Part shown: positions 8,806-18,619 of the stretch, piece by piece
Numbering within the stretch: the stretch's first letter is position 1
How the letters are laid out: every line of letters begins with the position of its first letter
Source: Saccharomycopsis phalli
Lineage: Eukaryota; Ascomycota; Saccharomycetes; Ascoideales; Saccharomycopsidaceae
Direction of reading: 5' to 3'
DNA: 64,000 nt
Assembly: GCA_020342235.1 (NCBI GenBank)
Contig: CP073212.1
Span: 868,001 to 932,000, forward strand
Made by a program: the position numbers and the translations under genes
Notes under the pieces: generated by a model
The model's database searches: none
Told to the model about the DNA's origin: nothing
The model's input: only the letters and a program-made list of their open reading frames with translations

Positions 8806-11800
8806 ATGCTAAATCAATACTCCCAGCAGATCATCGACATCCATGTCGCCGAGCTTGCAGCGGCAGTCCGCCGCGGCACAGTGTCCGACCCGCCGCTCGT
8901 CTACAGCGTACGCGGCCTCGAGCAGATTGCCCAGCGGAACTACGCCCACGCAACGGCAATCGTGCTCCGGGTGTTCCAGCTTCTTGCAGAGGTCAACACC
9001 GACGACGAGGCCACAGTAGTATTTCTTTTGGAGACGCTCCTGCTGATCATCTCCGGATCGTACCCGCTGGTGGTTGTGGATGGGTATCCCGACCAGATCT
9101 TCAGCAACTACGGCACAAACAAGCTCCGGTCGTACATCTCGTCAGCGACGATCCGCTTCAACCCGCTCCTCATCAAATGCGCGCTGGACTTGTCCGAGAG
9201 CGACGTCCGCCAGTGTATCGACGTGTTGTTGCGCGTGGGCTCGTGCGGGTTCCCCATGTACGAGTACCGCTCGCTCGCAGGCCCGCCCGGCGCGGCGTAC
9301 CTCCCCCTGGGCGAGGCCGAGCGCATCGACATCTTGGGCGGGAACTTATTGGCGTTTCTCTCGTTCTCGCGGCCCGTGGAGTATTATGACATTATGACCG
9401 CGCTTGTGACCCTGCCCAAGACCGTGCCGCGGTTTCTCAAACACGCGTCGACGTTGGAGTTTGCGACCTACGGCGTGACCAAGGCGGACCATGAGCGCGA
9501 CATTCCGCGGAATCTCGCGTTTGTAAGGCAGTATCTCCGCGCGGGCGGCGACCCGGTGTGGCAGATGCTTGTGTTTATCAACGTCATGAAGTCCATCAAG
9601 CACTGGGCCGCGCACTGCCAGCCGCACTACTTGGCGTTGACCCGCCGCCCCGCCCAGGCGATCCCGCGCGCCGCCGCCGCGCTCTTCCGCGACGCGGTCC
9701 CCCTCCTCGAGGTGCCCGGCGGGTACGACCTTGCGGGGAAAAAGGCATTTGCGCGGTTCCTCACGTTCCTCCTCTGCCTTGCGCCCGCGGCGTTCGCCCG
9801 GCCCGGCGAGCCTGGCGCCCGGCTCCTTGCGGCGGTGACGCGCCTCATCTCCGCGGGCGACGTCGCCGACCCGGCCTACGAAGCCGCCTGCGACTGCTTC
9901 GTGCTCGTCCAGGGCATGGCCGCGTCAATCTACCAGTTCCTGCCAGACCACGACATTGTCCGATTCGCGAAAAAATACTGCCCGCTCGTACTCCCTGTGC
10001 TCGGCACGCTGGCGGTGCACGCGGGGCTCCGCGTGTGTTTCTTCTGCTTCCACCAGACGCTAGCCGACGCCGATGGCGGCACTGCCGACGCGACGTTCGC
10101 GCTCAACGTGCCTGATCTCGAGCGGCTCCTCACCGCCGCGTGCGCGGTCAAGCTCCTCTATGACAAGCCGGACGCCCGCAAGGTCATTTATTCGCAGCGG
10201 TTCGCGTCCGTGATTGACGCGTACCTCCCGAAGCTCCTCGACCTCGTGGCCCGGCCCACCGAGCCCGAGCCGCCGGTTGCGCTGCCGCGCGCGCGCACGT
10301 TCCGCGACAAGCTCCGCCGCACGGGCGGGCCGCCCGAGGACGCGCGCGTCGACGCGTTTGGGTACAACGCCCCCGAAATCGCGCGCCAGATCATCGCAAA
10401 CTTCTCGACCATCATCCAGCTCGCCAGCCACGTCTACCTCGACTTGCAGTTCCCCGAACTCAACCGGTTTTCGCAGCTGCCCCGCTACTTTTCGGACCTC
10501 TTGGCCACCACCATAGTCCGAGGACTCGAGGACGACAATCCAGAGCTTTTTGCCGCCAGCAGACAGCTCCTCCTCTGCTGCACCGACGTGTCGCGCTACT
10601 CCGACCACGTGTCGCTCGCCCAGAAAATCGACAGCGTGTGCTACGTCGGCCTCACGGTGTTGCGCCACTTCACGCTCGCGGACGGGAACCTCCTTGTGGC
10701 TGCGGCCGAGATCGCCGAGGCGCTCCGCCTGGACAGCGTGCTCACGCACCGCGCGGCGCCCGACTTGGGGCCGGGCTTCCTCGCGCGGCAGACGTACTAC
10801 TTGGAGTTGGTGGTGTACTATCTCCAGTGCCTGAACGACAGCCGGATGTTGCGCCCGTTGTGCAGCATCGTCCGCCGCTCGGTGTTCTTGCTCGAGTACC
10901 TTCTCCCTGGAAACCCGGGCGCGCTCCAGTTGTTCACGGACATTGTCCCCGAAGGTGTGCAGGCAGTTGGCACGGTTGCGTTCCGCCGACGCGTGCGGAA
11001 CTGCGTGTTGAAACACATTAGCAGTGCCACCGACGGCATCCGCGACTCCTGGACGTTTCTCTTTGCGCAATGGCGCACCATGGCGCCCGGCCCGGTCCAC
11101 GCGAACGCCAGCCGGTTTCTCGCGCTAGCAGCCGGTTACTTGCTCCATGAGCCGGCTCTCCGCTCCGACGTCGACGAGTTCCTCCAGTCGCAGGTGCTCC
11201 TGCTTCTTTCCCTGGATCCAGCCGTGCGTGTGCTCGCAAAAACCGTCATCAAGGACGAGATGCATCCCGAGGCCCGTGCCGCAGTGTTTCTCAAGCTAGA
11301 ACGCTACTTGTGGCACCAGCGGGGGACCAGCAACGTCGACGCGTTTGTCATGCTCGCTGCCTTGGATATCGCCGAGAAAATGCTCCATGAAGACGACCGG
11401 ATGCGCTTGTTTCGCGTCTGGGTCGCAATCCACTCGGTGTACCACTCCATCAACGGCCAGATTGCCGCGCTGACGAGTCCTGGCGTGCTCCAGATCAAGG
11501 CCAGGGTGTGTTCTACGGGCACCGCGTTTCTCCAGTCGGAGGTTGGGTTTGTCAGTATGGAGTTGCGCAACAATATCTATGCTACAATCGTGCTGTGGAT
11601 GGAGCAGTCGGCTGCCCCCGACCACAAGGGCCGCACGCCGTCCCAGACGCCGTCCCAGGCGGGTCAGACACCATCACAGACGCCCGCGCAGACACCCGCG
11701 CAGACACCCGCGCAGACACCCGCCCCGCTGTCCGGCCCGAGCGCTCCGCCGTCCGGCTTGTCTGGCCCGCCCCTCGGCCTGGCACTATTCCTGGTGCCGT

Positions 11801-14800
11801 CCCCAGCAACCCGCCTCCTGGGCTCCGCCAGCGTCCACACTCCGTCGCACGACTGCGCGTCCCAGGGGTCTTCCCAGGGGTCTGCCCCTCACACACCCTC
11901 CCTGGCGACGCAGGACCTCGCGGAACTCACGTTCCAGCACCACGCGTCGATCTTGCTCACGCACTTGACTGCCGGCCTCAGTCTCATGTCGTCGGCGTCC
12001 CGCGACAAGCACGCGGTGTTTGACACGTTCATGTCGATGCTCACCACCGTGCTCGGCCACTACGCGACGGGGCCACGCGACGCGCACGACGCGCGCGACG
12101 CGCGCCAGGACACGGTGGACGAAATCTGCGACAATCTCACCACCGCGCTCGGGAACATTTACTTGCACAACATCGAGCTCGCGTCGGAGCGGTCGGTTGC
12201 GCTCGGGTACCACCTGGACCCGAACATCCGGCTCGTGTGCTACAAGATCTTCAACCGGCTCGGCGACCACGCGCCGCGCGAGTCGCGCGAGGCGCTCCAG
12301 GACGCGTTCGTCGACCTCATCACCAGCAACCTCGCGTTCTCGCGCGCCCTCGAGGACGCGTGCCCCAAGTCAGAGTGGACGCGTCTTGCGGACGCGTTGC
12401 TCGCGGTCTACGCGCGCCGGGGGAAGGCCCTCGCGGTCGTGCTCCATCTCATGTGCTCCAAGCTCAGGGAAAACGCAGAACTCGTCTTCCGCCACAACAA
12501 CGTCGTCACCCGCATGTTGCACAAGTACACCCAGCGCACCCTGGGCGTCGCGTACCTCCGCGCCGTGCTCCGCCCAACGCTCCTGCGCATGGCCCGCGAG
12601 AAAAAGTCCATTGGCCTCCAGAGCACCGACCCGGACGACGCGGCGCGGTTCACGGGGTACCTTAGCGACGCGGTGGGCGCGATCCACGCGTCGGCGGAAA
12701 TCCTCCCCGCGTCGTTCCGATACATTTGCTACCGCATCAGAGAGGAGTGCACCGCGTCGTCGGTGAGCCCGCTCATTCTCGTGGGCTCGTTTGTGTTTCT
12801 CCGGTTCATTTGCCCCGCGCTCGTGAACCCAGACCGCGCACTTCTCGACGGACAGGTGCTCACGTCCCAGGAGAAGAAGAGCTTCGTCACGCTCGCAAAA
12901 GCGCTCCAGGCAATGGCCAACCAGCAGCATGGCATCTGCCTGTCGCCCGTGCTCCGCTCGCACAAGCCGGTGGTGTTCCCGATGTACGGCAAGGTCTGGG
13001 ACTTTTTGGACACGATATCGCGTCCGATTGGCGAGCCGGGCCCCGAGGACTGCTTGAAGGACGACCCGGGGTGCGTAGACTTTCTCCACGCGTTCATCGA
13101 CACCTACTCGCTTGAAATCGCGCCCTGTTTTGGCGTGGAACTGGACGCCAAGTACGACTTTTGCGTGCGCATGTTCCGCACCTTGACCCGCCTAGGCAGC
13201 CCGCAGCCCGCGCCCACACAGGCGCACTGCTGCCCGGAGTCGCGTCAAAAGCCGCCCATCCTGGCGGCGGCGCCGCAGTTTCTCTCGCGGAGCGTGTGCA
13301 AAGTCGGCACCCCGCTCATTCTGTTCAGCTACTACGTGTACCAGAACCTCACGGTGTTCCCCGCGCTCTCGCAACACGTCGCCGACACGCTCCTCCGCGA
13401 GTTCGACGCGACCGCGTTCTCAGTCATCCTCGACGCGACCGAGTACAACGGGTCGGGCCACGCGTTCGCGGACGCGCTTCTCGCGGCGCCGTCTCTCGAC
13501 TGTGTCTACGTGGTAAACGCGAACCGCAAGTTCATCCAGGCGCCGCCGCGGCTTCCGGAAAACACGCAGTACCTCACTACGATCATCGACATGACGGTGC
13601 TGAGCGAGTACGCGATCCTGAGCCACGTGGCGAGCCTTCTGCAAGAAAGCTTGACCGTGTGCCAGGTGCACCTCCCCGAGTTCCCAGACACGGTGGGCAA
13701 GTTGTATTTCGGGCAGAACCACCTCCAGATCTCGTTCCGGTGCGGCGGACGCGACCTCAACGAGGTGTACTTCCTCGGACTGGTGTCCCTCGACGCGACG
13801 CGCCCGGGCACGCTCCACGTACGCGACACGTACACCGGCGCCGAGCTCGAGCTCGAGTCGCCCGAAAACGACGAGATCATGCGCCGGTTCCAGCGGCATG
13901 CCACCAAGCTTGCGGCGGGGTTGCCCGCCAGTCGCGTGGACGTGCGCCAGGAGTACGTGGCCGAGCTCCTCGTGCTCGCGTTTGTGGGAATCGTGTCGCC
14001 CAGCCGCGCGATCCGCCACCAGGCGCACCAACTCGCGCTCGCGCTCGACCGCGCCAACGCGTTCCACCTCACGTGTCTCGTGCAACTCAGCGACGCGCCC
14101 GAGGACAACCTCTGGCCCGTGTGCCAGGCGTCGCGGAAACTCGCGGTCGAGCAGCCGCAGCTCACCGACAAGTTCTTTGACGCGTTTTTCCGGCTTCTCT
14201 CCACACCCGCGTTGGCCGACTGCCACGCGCCGTTGCTCTCGATAATCGCGCCCTGGGTCGACAACATCCGGCGGGTGTTGTACATGCAGAGCGGCCCAGA
14301 GGACCGCGCGCGGCGGGTCGTGGCCCAGCTCGTGGCCCACGCGCAGGGGGACTTGTTTGGCAAGTTCAAGTGCAAGATCTTCCAGAGTCTAGTGGCGATG
14401 GACGAGCTAGTTGGGCCGACGGTGGACGAGGTGGTCCGGTACGTGGTGGAGGAGCTCTACGAGGACGACTGGAAGCCGTTTGTCACGCTCGTCACGTCGG
14501 TGTGCACGCCAAAGCTCTGCTGCTACGTGGTGGAGCGGCTTGTGGACATTTCGCAGCACGACGGGAGCACGCGGGACGCGGCGGTGCTTCTCCGGATGAC
14601 GCTTCTCGGGTTCCAGGACTCGCGGTTCTACTGTGAGCGTTTTTTGCCGGAGCTCGCGTATATCGTGTTTGTGTTCCACAACTGGGGCGCGAAACACGTC
14701 AAGCAGGACGTGTACGCGCTCGCGTGCAAGCTCGCGGACGCGTGCGAGGACCGCGACTTGGCGCAGTATCTCGAGTCCGACGCGACCAAGCTCACGTTTG

Positions 14801-16086
14801 GACTCTTCAACCTGGACAGCGTGGCCAAGCGGCAGAATCTCAGCGACATCCAGCGGCTAGAGACCCTTGGCGACCGGCTCTGGCAGTTTCTCGCCGACAA
14901 CGTGCCGCAGTGCAACCGGATCATCTGCACCAGCCTCTGGTGGAAATACGCGTTGCAGCTCACTCTCACCGCCCACGGGAGCTTCCAGCCACGCGGCATC
15001 ATCTTGTTTGGCACCATGGCCAAGGCTCGCGTCTCAGGCGAGCTCGTGGGCAAGTTGATGCAGCTCACCGGGGGGTACGCCCTCCAGCGCGGCGGCCTGG
15101 GTCACGTGACCGGCCTGGGCGCGGGCGACGCGCTCTTGTTTCTGGACCAGGACATGTTCACCATGTACAGTTACGCCATGTGTGCCCAGGGCATGCCTCA
15201 GAGCATCGGGAACCTCAGTCTGGGTGTGTGGAACTGCGCTAGCCGGTGTCTTACCCACGATAAGCTCATGTACGAGGTGTGTCTCCATTCGCTCGGCACC
15301 TACGCCCGCATGCTCTCAAACAGCCGCGACCCGGTGCGGGTGCCCGTGTTTTTCGGCGGGCGCGCCGCCCAGGGCCCGGCGCTTGTCGCGCTCGAGAGCG
15401 GCCTGGGCTTCGAGGTCGGGCGGCCCAACTGCGAAGTGTACTTTTGCTACATCTTCTCGAGAGGATTGTATGGAAACTTCAAGGTGGACGTGCTTGGGAC
15501 GTTGGAGTGTGTCACTGTGATGATGCGGCGGCTTGGACTCGACGTCAGCAGCTACTTGTTGCTCTTGTTTGTCATCAGCGAGCCCAAACGGTACCTGAGC
15601 TTTGTGACGGAACAGGTTGGTGGCTCGTTTGAGCAGTTGGATTTCTCGGTCCAGGTGCCCCTGGTGGTGCTAGAATACACCTCCAAGCAGGAGAATCGCC
15701 TTCTTGCCATGCTCATGATACTAACCAACTACTTCTTGAGCCCAAACATCCTGGAGCTGGCTTCGGTGCGGCTCTTGGTGCTTCTCAAGCACATTGTCCG
15801 TCACAATGCACCAATTGTGCTCAAGTTCCATGCCCAGATTATTGACATGGTGCGCTACAGCCGCACAGGGTCCAACCTCGTGTTTTTTGCCTTGACCACC
15901 GATATAATGTACCGGATTGCCCAGATCCAGGACGCAGGGACGGCAGAATACGCGTTGCTGCGTGATTTGGAGGCGTTTGGCGTCGCTGGGGTCTCGAGGG
16001 CGACGTTTTTGAGTCCTGTGGACGAGCAGTTTAACACGGTGATGCAGGAGCAGAAGCTGCAATTGGCTGAAATGGTCTGGAGCTAA
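8806..16086 (+). CDS. IRA: IRA/neurofibromin-type Ras GTPase-activating protein
   Basis: A 2426-residue protein that would stimulate GTP hydrolysis by Ras and so damp cAMP signalling. Residue numbers below count from the upstream in-frame ATG at 8740. The RasGAP domain spans ~1230-1480: LVFRHNNVV holds the candidate arginine finger and FLRFICPALVNPD is the conserved GAP signature. A Sec14/PH-like module follows at ~1510-1660 (LILFSYYVYQN ... ILDATEYNG ... FIQAPPRLP), the arrangement typical of NF1 and Ira1/2. The rest is long alpha-helical. A Pro/Gln/Thr repeat (PAQT units, DNA 11640-11730) sits in the linker before the GAP domain. I prefer the ATG at 8806 (context CACC, MLNQYSQQIIDIHVAEL); the 8740 ATG lies in a minisatellite. 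From ~8820 to ~15700 third positions are overwhelmingly G or C, unlike every neighbour. Confidence 0.93.
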   Translation: MLNQYSQQIIDIHVAELAAAVRRGTVSDPPLVYSVRGLEQIAQRNYAHATAIVLRVFQLLAEVNTDDEATVVFLLETLLLIISGSYPLVVVDGYPDQIFSNYGTNKLRSYISSATIRFNPLLIKCALDLSESDVRQCIDVLLRVGSCGFPMYEYRSLAGPPGAAYLPLGEAERIDILGGNLLAFLSFSRPVEYYDIMTALVTLPKTVPRFLKHASTLEFATYGVTKADHERDIPRNLAFVRQYLRAGGDPVWQMLVFINVMKSIKHWAAHCQPHYLALTRRPAQAIPRAAAALFRDAVPLLEVPGGYDLAGKKAFARFLTFLLCLAPAAFARPGEPGARLLAAVTRLISAGDVADPAYEAACDCFVLVQGMAASIYQFLPDHDIVRFAKKYCPLVLPVLGTLAVHAGLRVCFFCFHQTLADADGGTADATFALNVPDLERLLTAACAVKLLYDKPDARKVIYSQRFASVIDAYLPKLLDLVARPTEPEPPVALPRARTFRDKLRRTGGPPEDARVDAFGYNAPEIARQIIANFSTIIQLASHVYLDLQFPELNRFSQLPRYFSDLLATTIVRGLEDDNPELFAASRQLLLCCTDVSRYSDHVSLAQKIDSVCYVGLTVLRHFTLADGNLLVAAAEIAEALRLDSVLTHRAAPDLGPGFLARQTYYLELVVYYLQCLNDSRMLRPLCSIVRRSVFLLEYLLPGNPGALQLFTDIVPEGVQAVGTVAFRRRVRNCVLKHISSATDGIRDSWTFLFAQWRTMAPGPVHANASRFLALAAGYLLHEPALRSDVDEFLQSQVLLLLSLDPAVRVLAKTVIKDEMHPEARAAVFLKLERYLWHQRGTSNVDAFVMLAALDIAEKMLHEDDRMRLFRVWVAIHSVYHSINGQIAALTSPGVLQIKARVCSTGTAFLQSEVGFVSMELRNNIYATIVLWMEQSAAPDHKGRTPSQTPSQAGQTPSQTPAQTPAQTPAQTPAPLSGPSAPPSGLSGPPLGLALFLVPSPATRLLGSASVHTPSHDCASQGSSQGSAPHTPSLATQDLAELTFQHHASILLTHLTAGLSLMSSASRDKHAVFDTFMSMLTTVLGHYATGPRDAHDARDARQDTVDEICDNLTTALGNIYLHNIELASERSVALGYHLDPNIRLVCYKIFNRLGDHAPRESREALQDAFVDLITSNLAFSRALEDACPKSEWTRLADALLAVYARRGKALAVVLHLMCSKLRENAELVFRHNNVVTRMLHKYTQRTLGVAYLRAVLRPTLLRMAREKKSIGLQSTDPDDAARFTGYLSDAVGAIHASAEILPASFRYICYRIREECTASSVSPLILVGSFVFLRFICPALVNPDRALLDGQVLTSQEKKSFVTLAKALQAMANQQHGICLSPVLRSHKPVVFPMYGKVWDFLDTISRPIGEPGPEDCLKDDPGCVDFLHAFIDTYSLEIAPCFGVELDAKYDFCVRMFRTLTRLGSPQPAPTQAHCCPESRQKPPILAAAPQFLSRSVCKVGTPLILFSYYVYQNLTVFPALSQHVADTLLREFDATAFSVILDATEYNGSGHAFADALLAAPSLDCVYVVNANRKFIQAPPRLPENTQYLTTIIDMTVLSEYAILSHVASLLQESLTVCQVHLPEFPDTVGKLYFGQNHLQISFRCGGRDLNEVYFLGLVSLDATRPGTLHVRDTYTGAELELESPENDEIMRRFQRHATKLAAGLPASRVDVRQEYVAELLVLAFVGIVSPSRAIRHQAHQLALALDRANAFHLTCLVQLSDAPEDNLWPVCQASRKLAVEQPQLTDKFFDAFFRLLSTPALADCHAPLLSIIAPWVDNIRRVLYMQSGPEDRARRVVAQLVAHAQGDLFGKFKCKIFQSLVAMDELVGPTVDEVVRYVVEELYEDDWKPFVTLVTSVCTPKLCCYVVERLVDISQHDGSTRDAAVLLRMTLLGFQDSRFYCERFLPELAYIVFVFHNWGAKHVKQDVYALACKLADACEDRDLAQYLESDATKLTFGLFNLDSVAKRQNLSDIQRLETLGDRLWQFLADNVPQCNRIICTSLWWKYALQLTLTAHGSFQPRGIILFGTMAKARVSGELVGKLMQLTGGYALQRGGLGHVTGLGAGDALLFLDQDMFTMYSYAMCAQGMPQSIGNLSLGVWNCASRCLTHDKLMYEVCLHSLGTYARMLSNSRDPVRVPVFFGGRAAQGPALVALESGLGFEVGRPNCEVYFCYIFSRGLYGNFKVDVLGTLECVTVMMRRLGLDVSSYLLLLFVISEPKRYLSFVTEQVGGSFEQLDFSVQVPLVVLEYTSKQENRLLAMLMILTNYFLSPNILELASVRLLVLLKHIVRHNAPIVLKFHAQIIDMVRYSRTGSNLVFFALTTDIMYRIAQIQDAGTAEYALLRDLEAFGVAGVSRATFLSPVDEQFNTVMQEQKLQLAEMVWS

Positions 16087-16269
16087 GCCAAGTGGTTGAA
16101 GAATCAAAGTCTGTGTTGGTGTAATGTAATTTAGATGTACGATGAATGTATTGTTTGACTATTGGCAAGGGATCTTTATGGCACGAGGCATAAATGGCCT
16201 AAATTTAGGTATGTTCCGGTTTTGGAATTGAGTATATTAATGTATAGTAATATTTCGATTGTATTAGTT

Positions 16270-16345
16270 AATTTGTATTGCTATTCTGTATTGCTATTTC
16301 TGTATTGCTATTTCTGTATTGCTATTCTGTATTAGTTATTCTGTA
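16270..16345. repeat. Tandem CTGTATTGCTATTT repeat
   Basis: Four to five copies of a 14-16-bp unit just downstream of the RasGAP gene. Confidence 0.7.
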
Positions 16346-16689
16346 TTAGCTATAATCTCTGAAACACCAAGCCTTGGGAGAATCCAAGGCACTGCTGTTG
16401 AAAATCAACTCGTGGCCAAATTAAATCCTTGCAAAGTTTCATTTGGAGAAACTAAATGAGTAGGTTGATTGGACCATTCTTTGGTTACTCATACAGTACA
16501 TCAATTGGATACTTGTTGAAATTGCACCTAGAAGCTTGGCAAAAATCTGACGTTTTATACTCTTTTATAGCCTTGAAGAAAATCACAAGTCTCGACAGTC
16601 TGATGCCTTTTAACCTTCCAAGTACCAAATTGACCATACACATTGACCACCATACTGTAATGAAAAGGTTTACCTAGTATTTTCTATTT

Positions 16690-16810
16690 CCCGTCTGGAT
16701 CATGGAAAATGGCCCAACCAAGTCATCCCTCTTCATAACGACACAGTCTTTCTCATGACTTGTCCATTTAGACCATTGTATTTGCTCTTTTCAGAACCTC
16801 TTGTCTGCTA
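16690..16810 (-). repeat. Dispersed repeat family A, inverted diverged copy
   Basis: CCGTCTGGATCATGG, AACCAAGTCAT, TTTCTCATGACTTG and TATTTGCTCTT line up in order with the reverse complement of the 33056-33205 copy. Identity is clearly lower than between the two plus-strand copies. Confidence 0.5.
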
Positions 16811-16889
16811 ACTTGTCACCTGGCCCAATCTCATGTACAAAGGCTATAGTATAGCCAAGTCCATTCCTTTCTACAAAGATACAAAGTCT

Positions 16890-16978
16890 CCTTTTCAAGT
16901 ATAAATAGTCAATTTTAATAGCCAAGCGAATATTTAGCTACGTTACCCACACATATCCTAGTTACTATATTATACATG
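16890..16978 (-). repeat. Dispersed repeat family C copy
   Basis: AGTATAAATAGTCAA, then AGCCAAGCGAATATTTAGC, TACGTTACCCACACAT and ATCCTAGTTACTATATTATA. This is the best preserved inverted copy of the family C core and ends ~160 bp before the LINE. Confidence 0.65.
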
Positions 16979-17142
16979 CAATTCATATCGTCAATATAGG
17001 AAATTCAGTCTCGACAACCTTCAACCAGCCGTGAGCATCCGAAAGTCACTACCATGTACTGGTGGATCTAGTTTCTGCTTTATATGTATTTCCTTGGAGT
17101 GGTTTGCAGCCATTTGAATACAACGTTACATTCTAATCATGT

Positions 17143-17154
17143 TTAGAGTCCAAG
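17143..17154 (+). repeat. LINE target-site duplication, left
   Basis: TTAGAGTCCAAG, repeated exactly at 22226-22237 after the 3' tail. It marks the two ends of one LINE insertion. Confidence 0.85.
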
Positions 17155-17161
17155 AAAAAAA

Positions 17162-18619
17162 ATGAGTTCTTCCCAAATTGGTGAAACACAAAATGAGTTT
17201 GAACCCCCGGGCGACCCATTAGGGCCCCAAACAACAGCAAACCGCATGGATTCCCACGGCGAATCTATTAACCAACTTCAAATTGACCCAAGTGCCGCCA
17301 GGGCACCAGCAACACACACCAACGGCCAAATTAAAAAATCCTATGGCCTCACCGAGGAGGACGAAACCGACCCCTCAGAACACGAAACAAGCGGATACAA
17401 CACCCCACCGGGTGCCATCTCGCCACCCCCACAAACTTGGAACCGACAAAACGTCGAAGAAAAGCTTATCCAACCTTATGAAACTGACCACCCCTCCCAA
17501 AGCGGGAACTCAAATTACACATTTGAGGACAGGGCTCGTGACGCTATACAGGCCTACGGAGTACTCACTAACGCAATCTCTGGGGCCGCCCGGTTTTACA
17601 AACTTGATTCAACCACCTTCCTCCGCCAAGCTGGACAGGAGGAAGCCATTCAATTTCTACAAACCCAACATGCATTCCTCGCACCCCCGGCCACCTCATC
17701 AAAACGTGGCCACACTGCAACCAGAACCAAAACCCGGGAGCAAAGACCAACTGGCAAAGACCTTGAAACAGCTGGCAGATTAGCGTATTACGTTAATCCT
17801 CAAAGTCGAACATGGAGTGCTGCAAAACGCATCCAATTCGAAGTTGAGTCCAAAGCCATCATTGACCAGTCGGCATGCAAGATCAGCATGATCAGCCTCA
17901 CCGCGGCGCACCACTTCCGGGTCCACCTAAACGAACCCTTCACCGACGAAAACAAGTTGACACTCCAATCTGCGCTCGGATCACCAGGACCACTCAACAC
18001 AAAACCATGGGTCTCACGGGTAATCCAAAACGTCCCAGCAACCTTCTCCCCCGACAACGTCGCACTCGAAATTTCGAGAACCTTAAGAAATGCGCAGTGG
18101 GAAGGAGAAGCCTTGTGTTCCGCACCAAGACCACTCATTAGCCCAGAAAACATGCCGGATTGGTCCACAATCCCTATCGAATGCACAAAACGCTACTCAG
18201 CTCGGTTATTCTTCCCGGACGAGGCAACAGCGCAATTCGCGTCAGAACAACGCTACTGCATCGAAGGAGAAATCCACAGACTAACCGAGTACAAGGGAAA
18301 GCGCAACATCCGGAAACGGACTCACCTTGACCTCCTCAAAGAGTCACCGCGACGGCCACGCCGAAGCCGCGGCTCCAAGTCAAAAACGAGCCAACCATCT
18401 TCCATCCCTCCTGCTTCCACCGCACAAAGCGGCACACCGGGAAACCCAAACGCCACGAGTAACCCCTCCAGTCAACCCAAGATCCCAAAAGATCTAGTGA
18501 TCAATACGACGGAGACTTACCCAGCTCCTGATGAGAACTCGACATCAAGATATAATCTACGGTCAAGTCGAACTCAGATGGTTTCCCACAGTGACTCAAG
18601 CCAAGTTGGATCACAATGA
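17162..18619 (+). CDS. LINE ORF1 protein
   Basis: 485 residues, uninterrupted. The first ~120 residues are polar and low in complexity. The centre (~275-390: PWVSRVIQNVPATFSPDNV, then RYSARLFFPDEATAQFASEQ) has the alternating pattern of an RRM-like RNA-binding fold. The C-terminus is basic (RKRTHLDLLKESPRRPRRSR) and then Ser/Pro-rich. No CCHC zinc knuckle is seen, unlike many Tad and I-element ORF1 proteins. Its role by analogy is binding the element RNA. The last codons overlap the ORF2 start in an ATGA arrangement, suggesting coupled or reinitiated translation. Confidence 0.8.
   Translation: MSSSQIGETQNEFEPPGDPLGPQTTANRMDSHGESINQLQIDPSAARAPATHTNGQIKKSYGLTEEDETDPSEHETSGYNTPPGAISPPPQTWNRQNVEEKLIQPYETDHPSQSGNSNYTFEDRARDAIQAYGVLTNAISGAARFYKLDSTTFLRQAGQEEAIQFLQTQHAFLAPPATSSKRGHTATRTKTREQRPTGKDLETAGRLAYYVNPQSRTWSAAKRIQFEVESKAIIDQSACKISMISLTAAHHFRVHLNEPFTDENKLTLQSALGSPGPLNTKPWVSRVIQNVPATFSPDNVALEISRTLRNAQWEGEALCSAPRPLISPENMPDWSTIPIECTKRYSARLFFPDEATAQFASEQRYCIEGEIHRLTEYKGKRNIRKRTHLDLLKESPRRPRRSRGSKSKTSQPSSIPPASTAQSGTPGNPNATSNPSSQPKIPKDLVINTTETYPAPDENSTSRYNLRSSRTQMVSHSDSSQVGSQ

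Larger units (their letters stand above)
16087..17142. other. Intergenic, dispersed-repeat relics
   Basis: Contains a short CTGTATTGCTATT repeat (~16270-16345), an inverted diverged family A copy (~16690-16810) and a family C fragment (~16890-16978). The 73-codon frame at 16456-16677 has no recognisable features. Confidence 0.65.

Noticed and set aside
9074-15632. Many long open frames on both strands within the RasGAP gene
   Set aside because: They are by-products of high GC3, which removes stop codons from other frames; they are Arg/Ala/Pro-rich and carry no domains.
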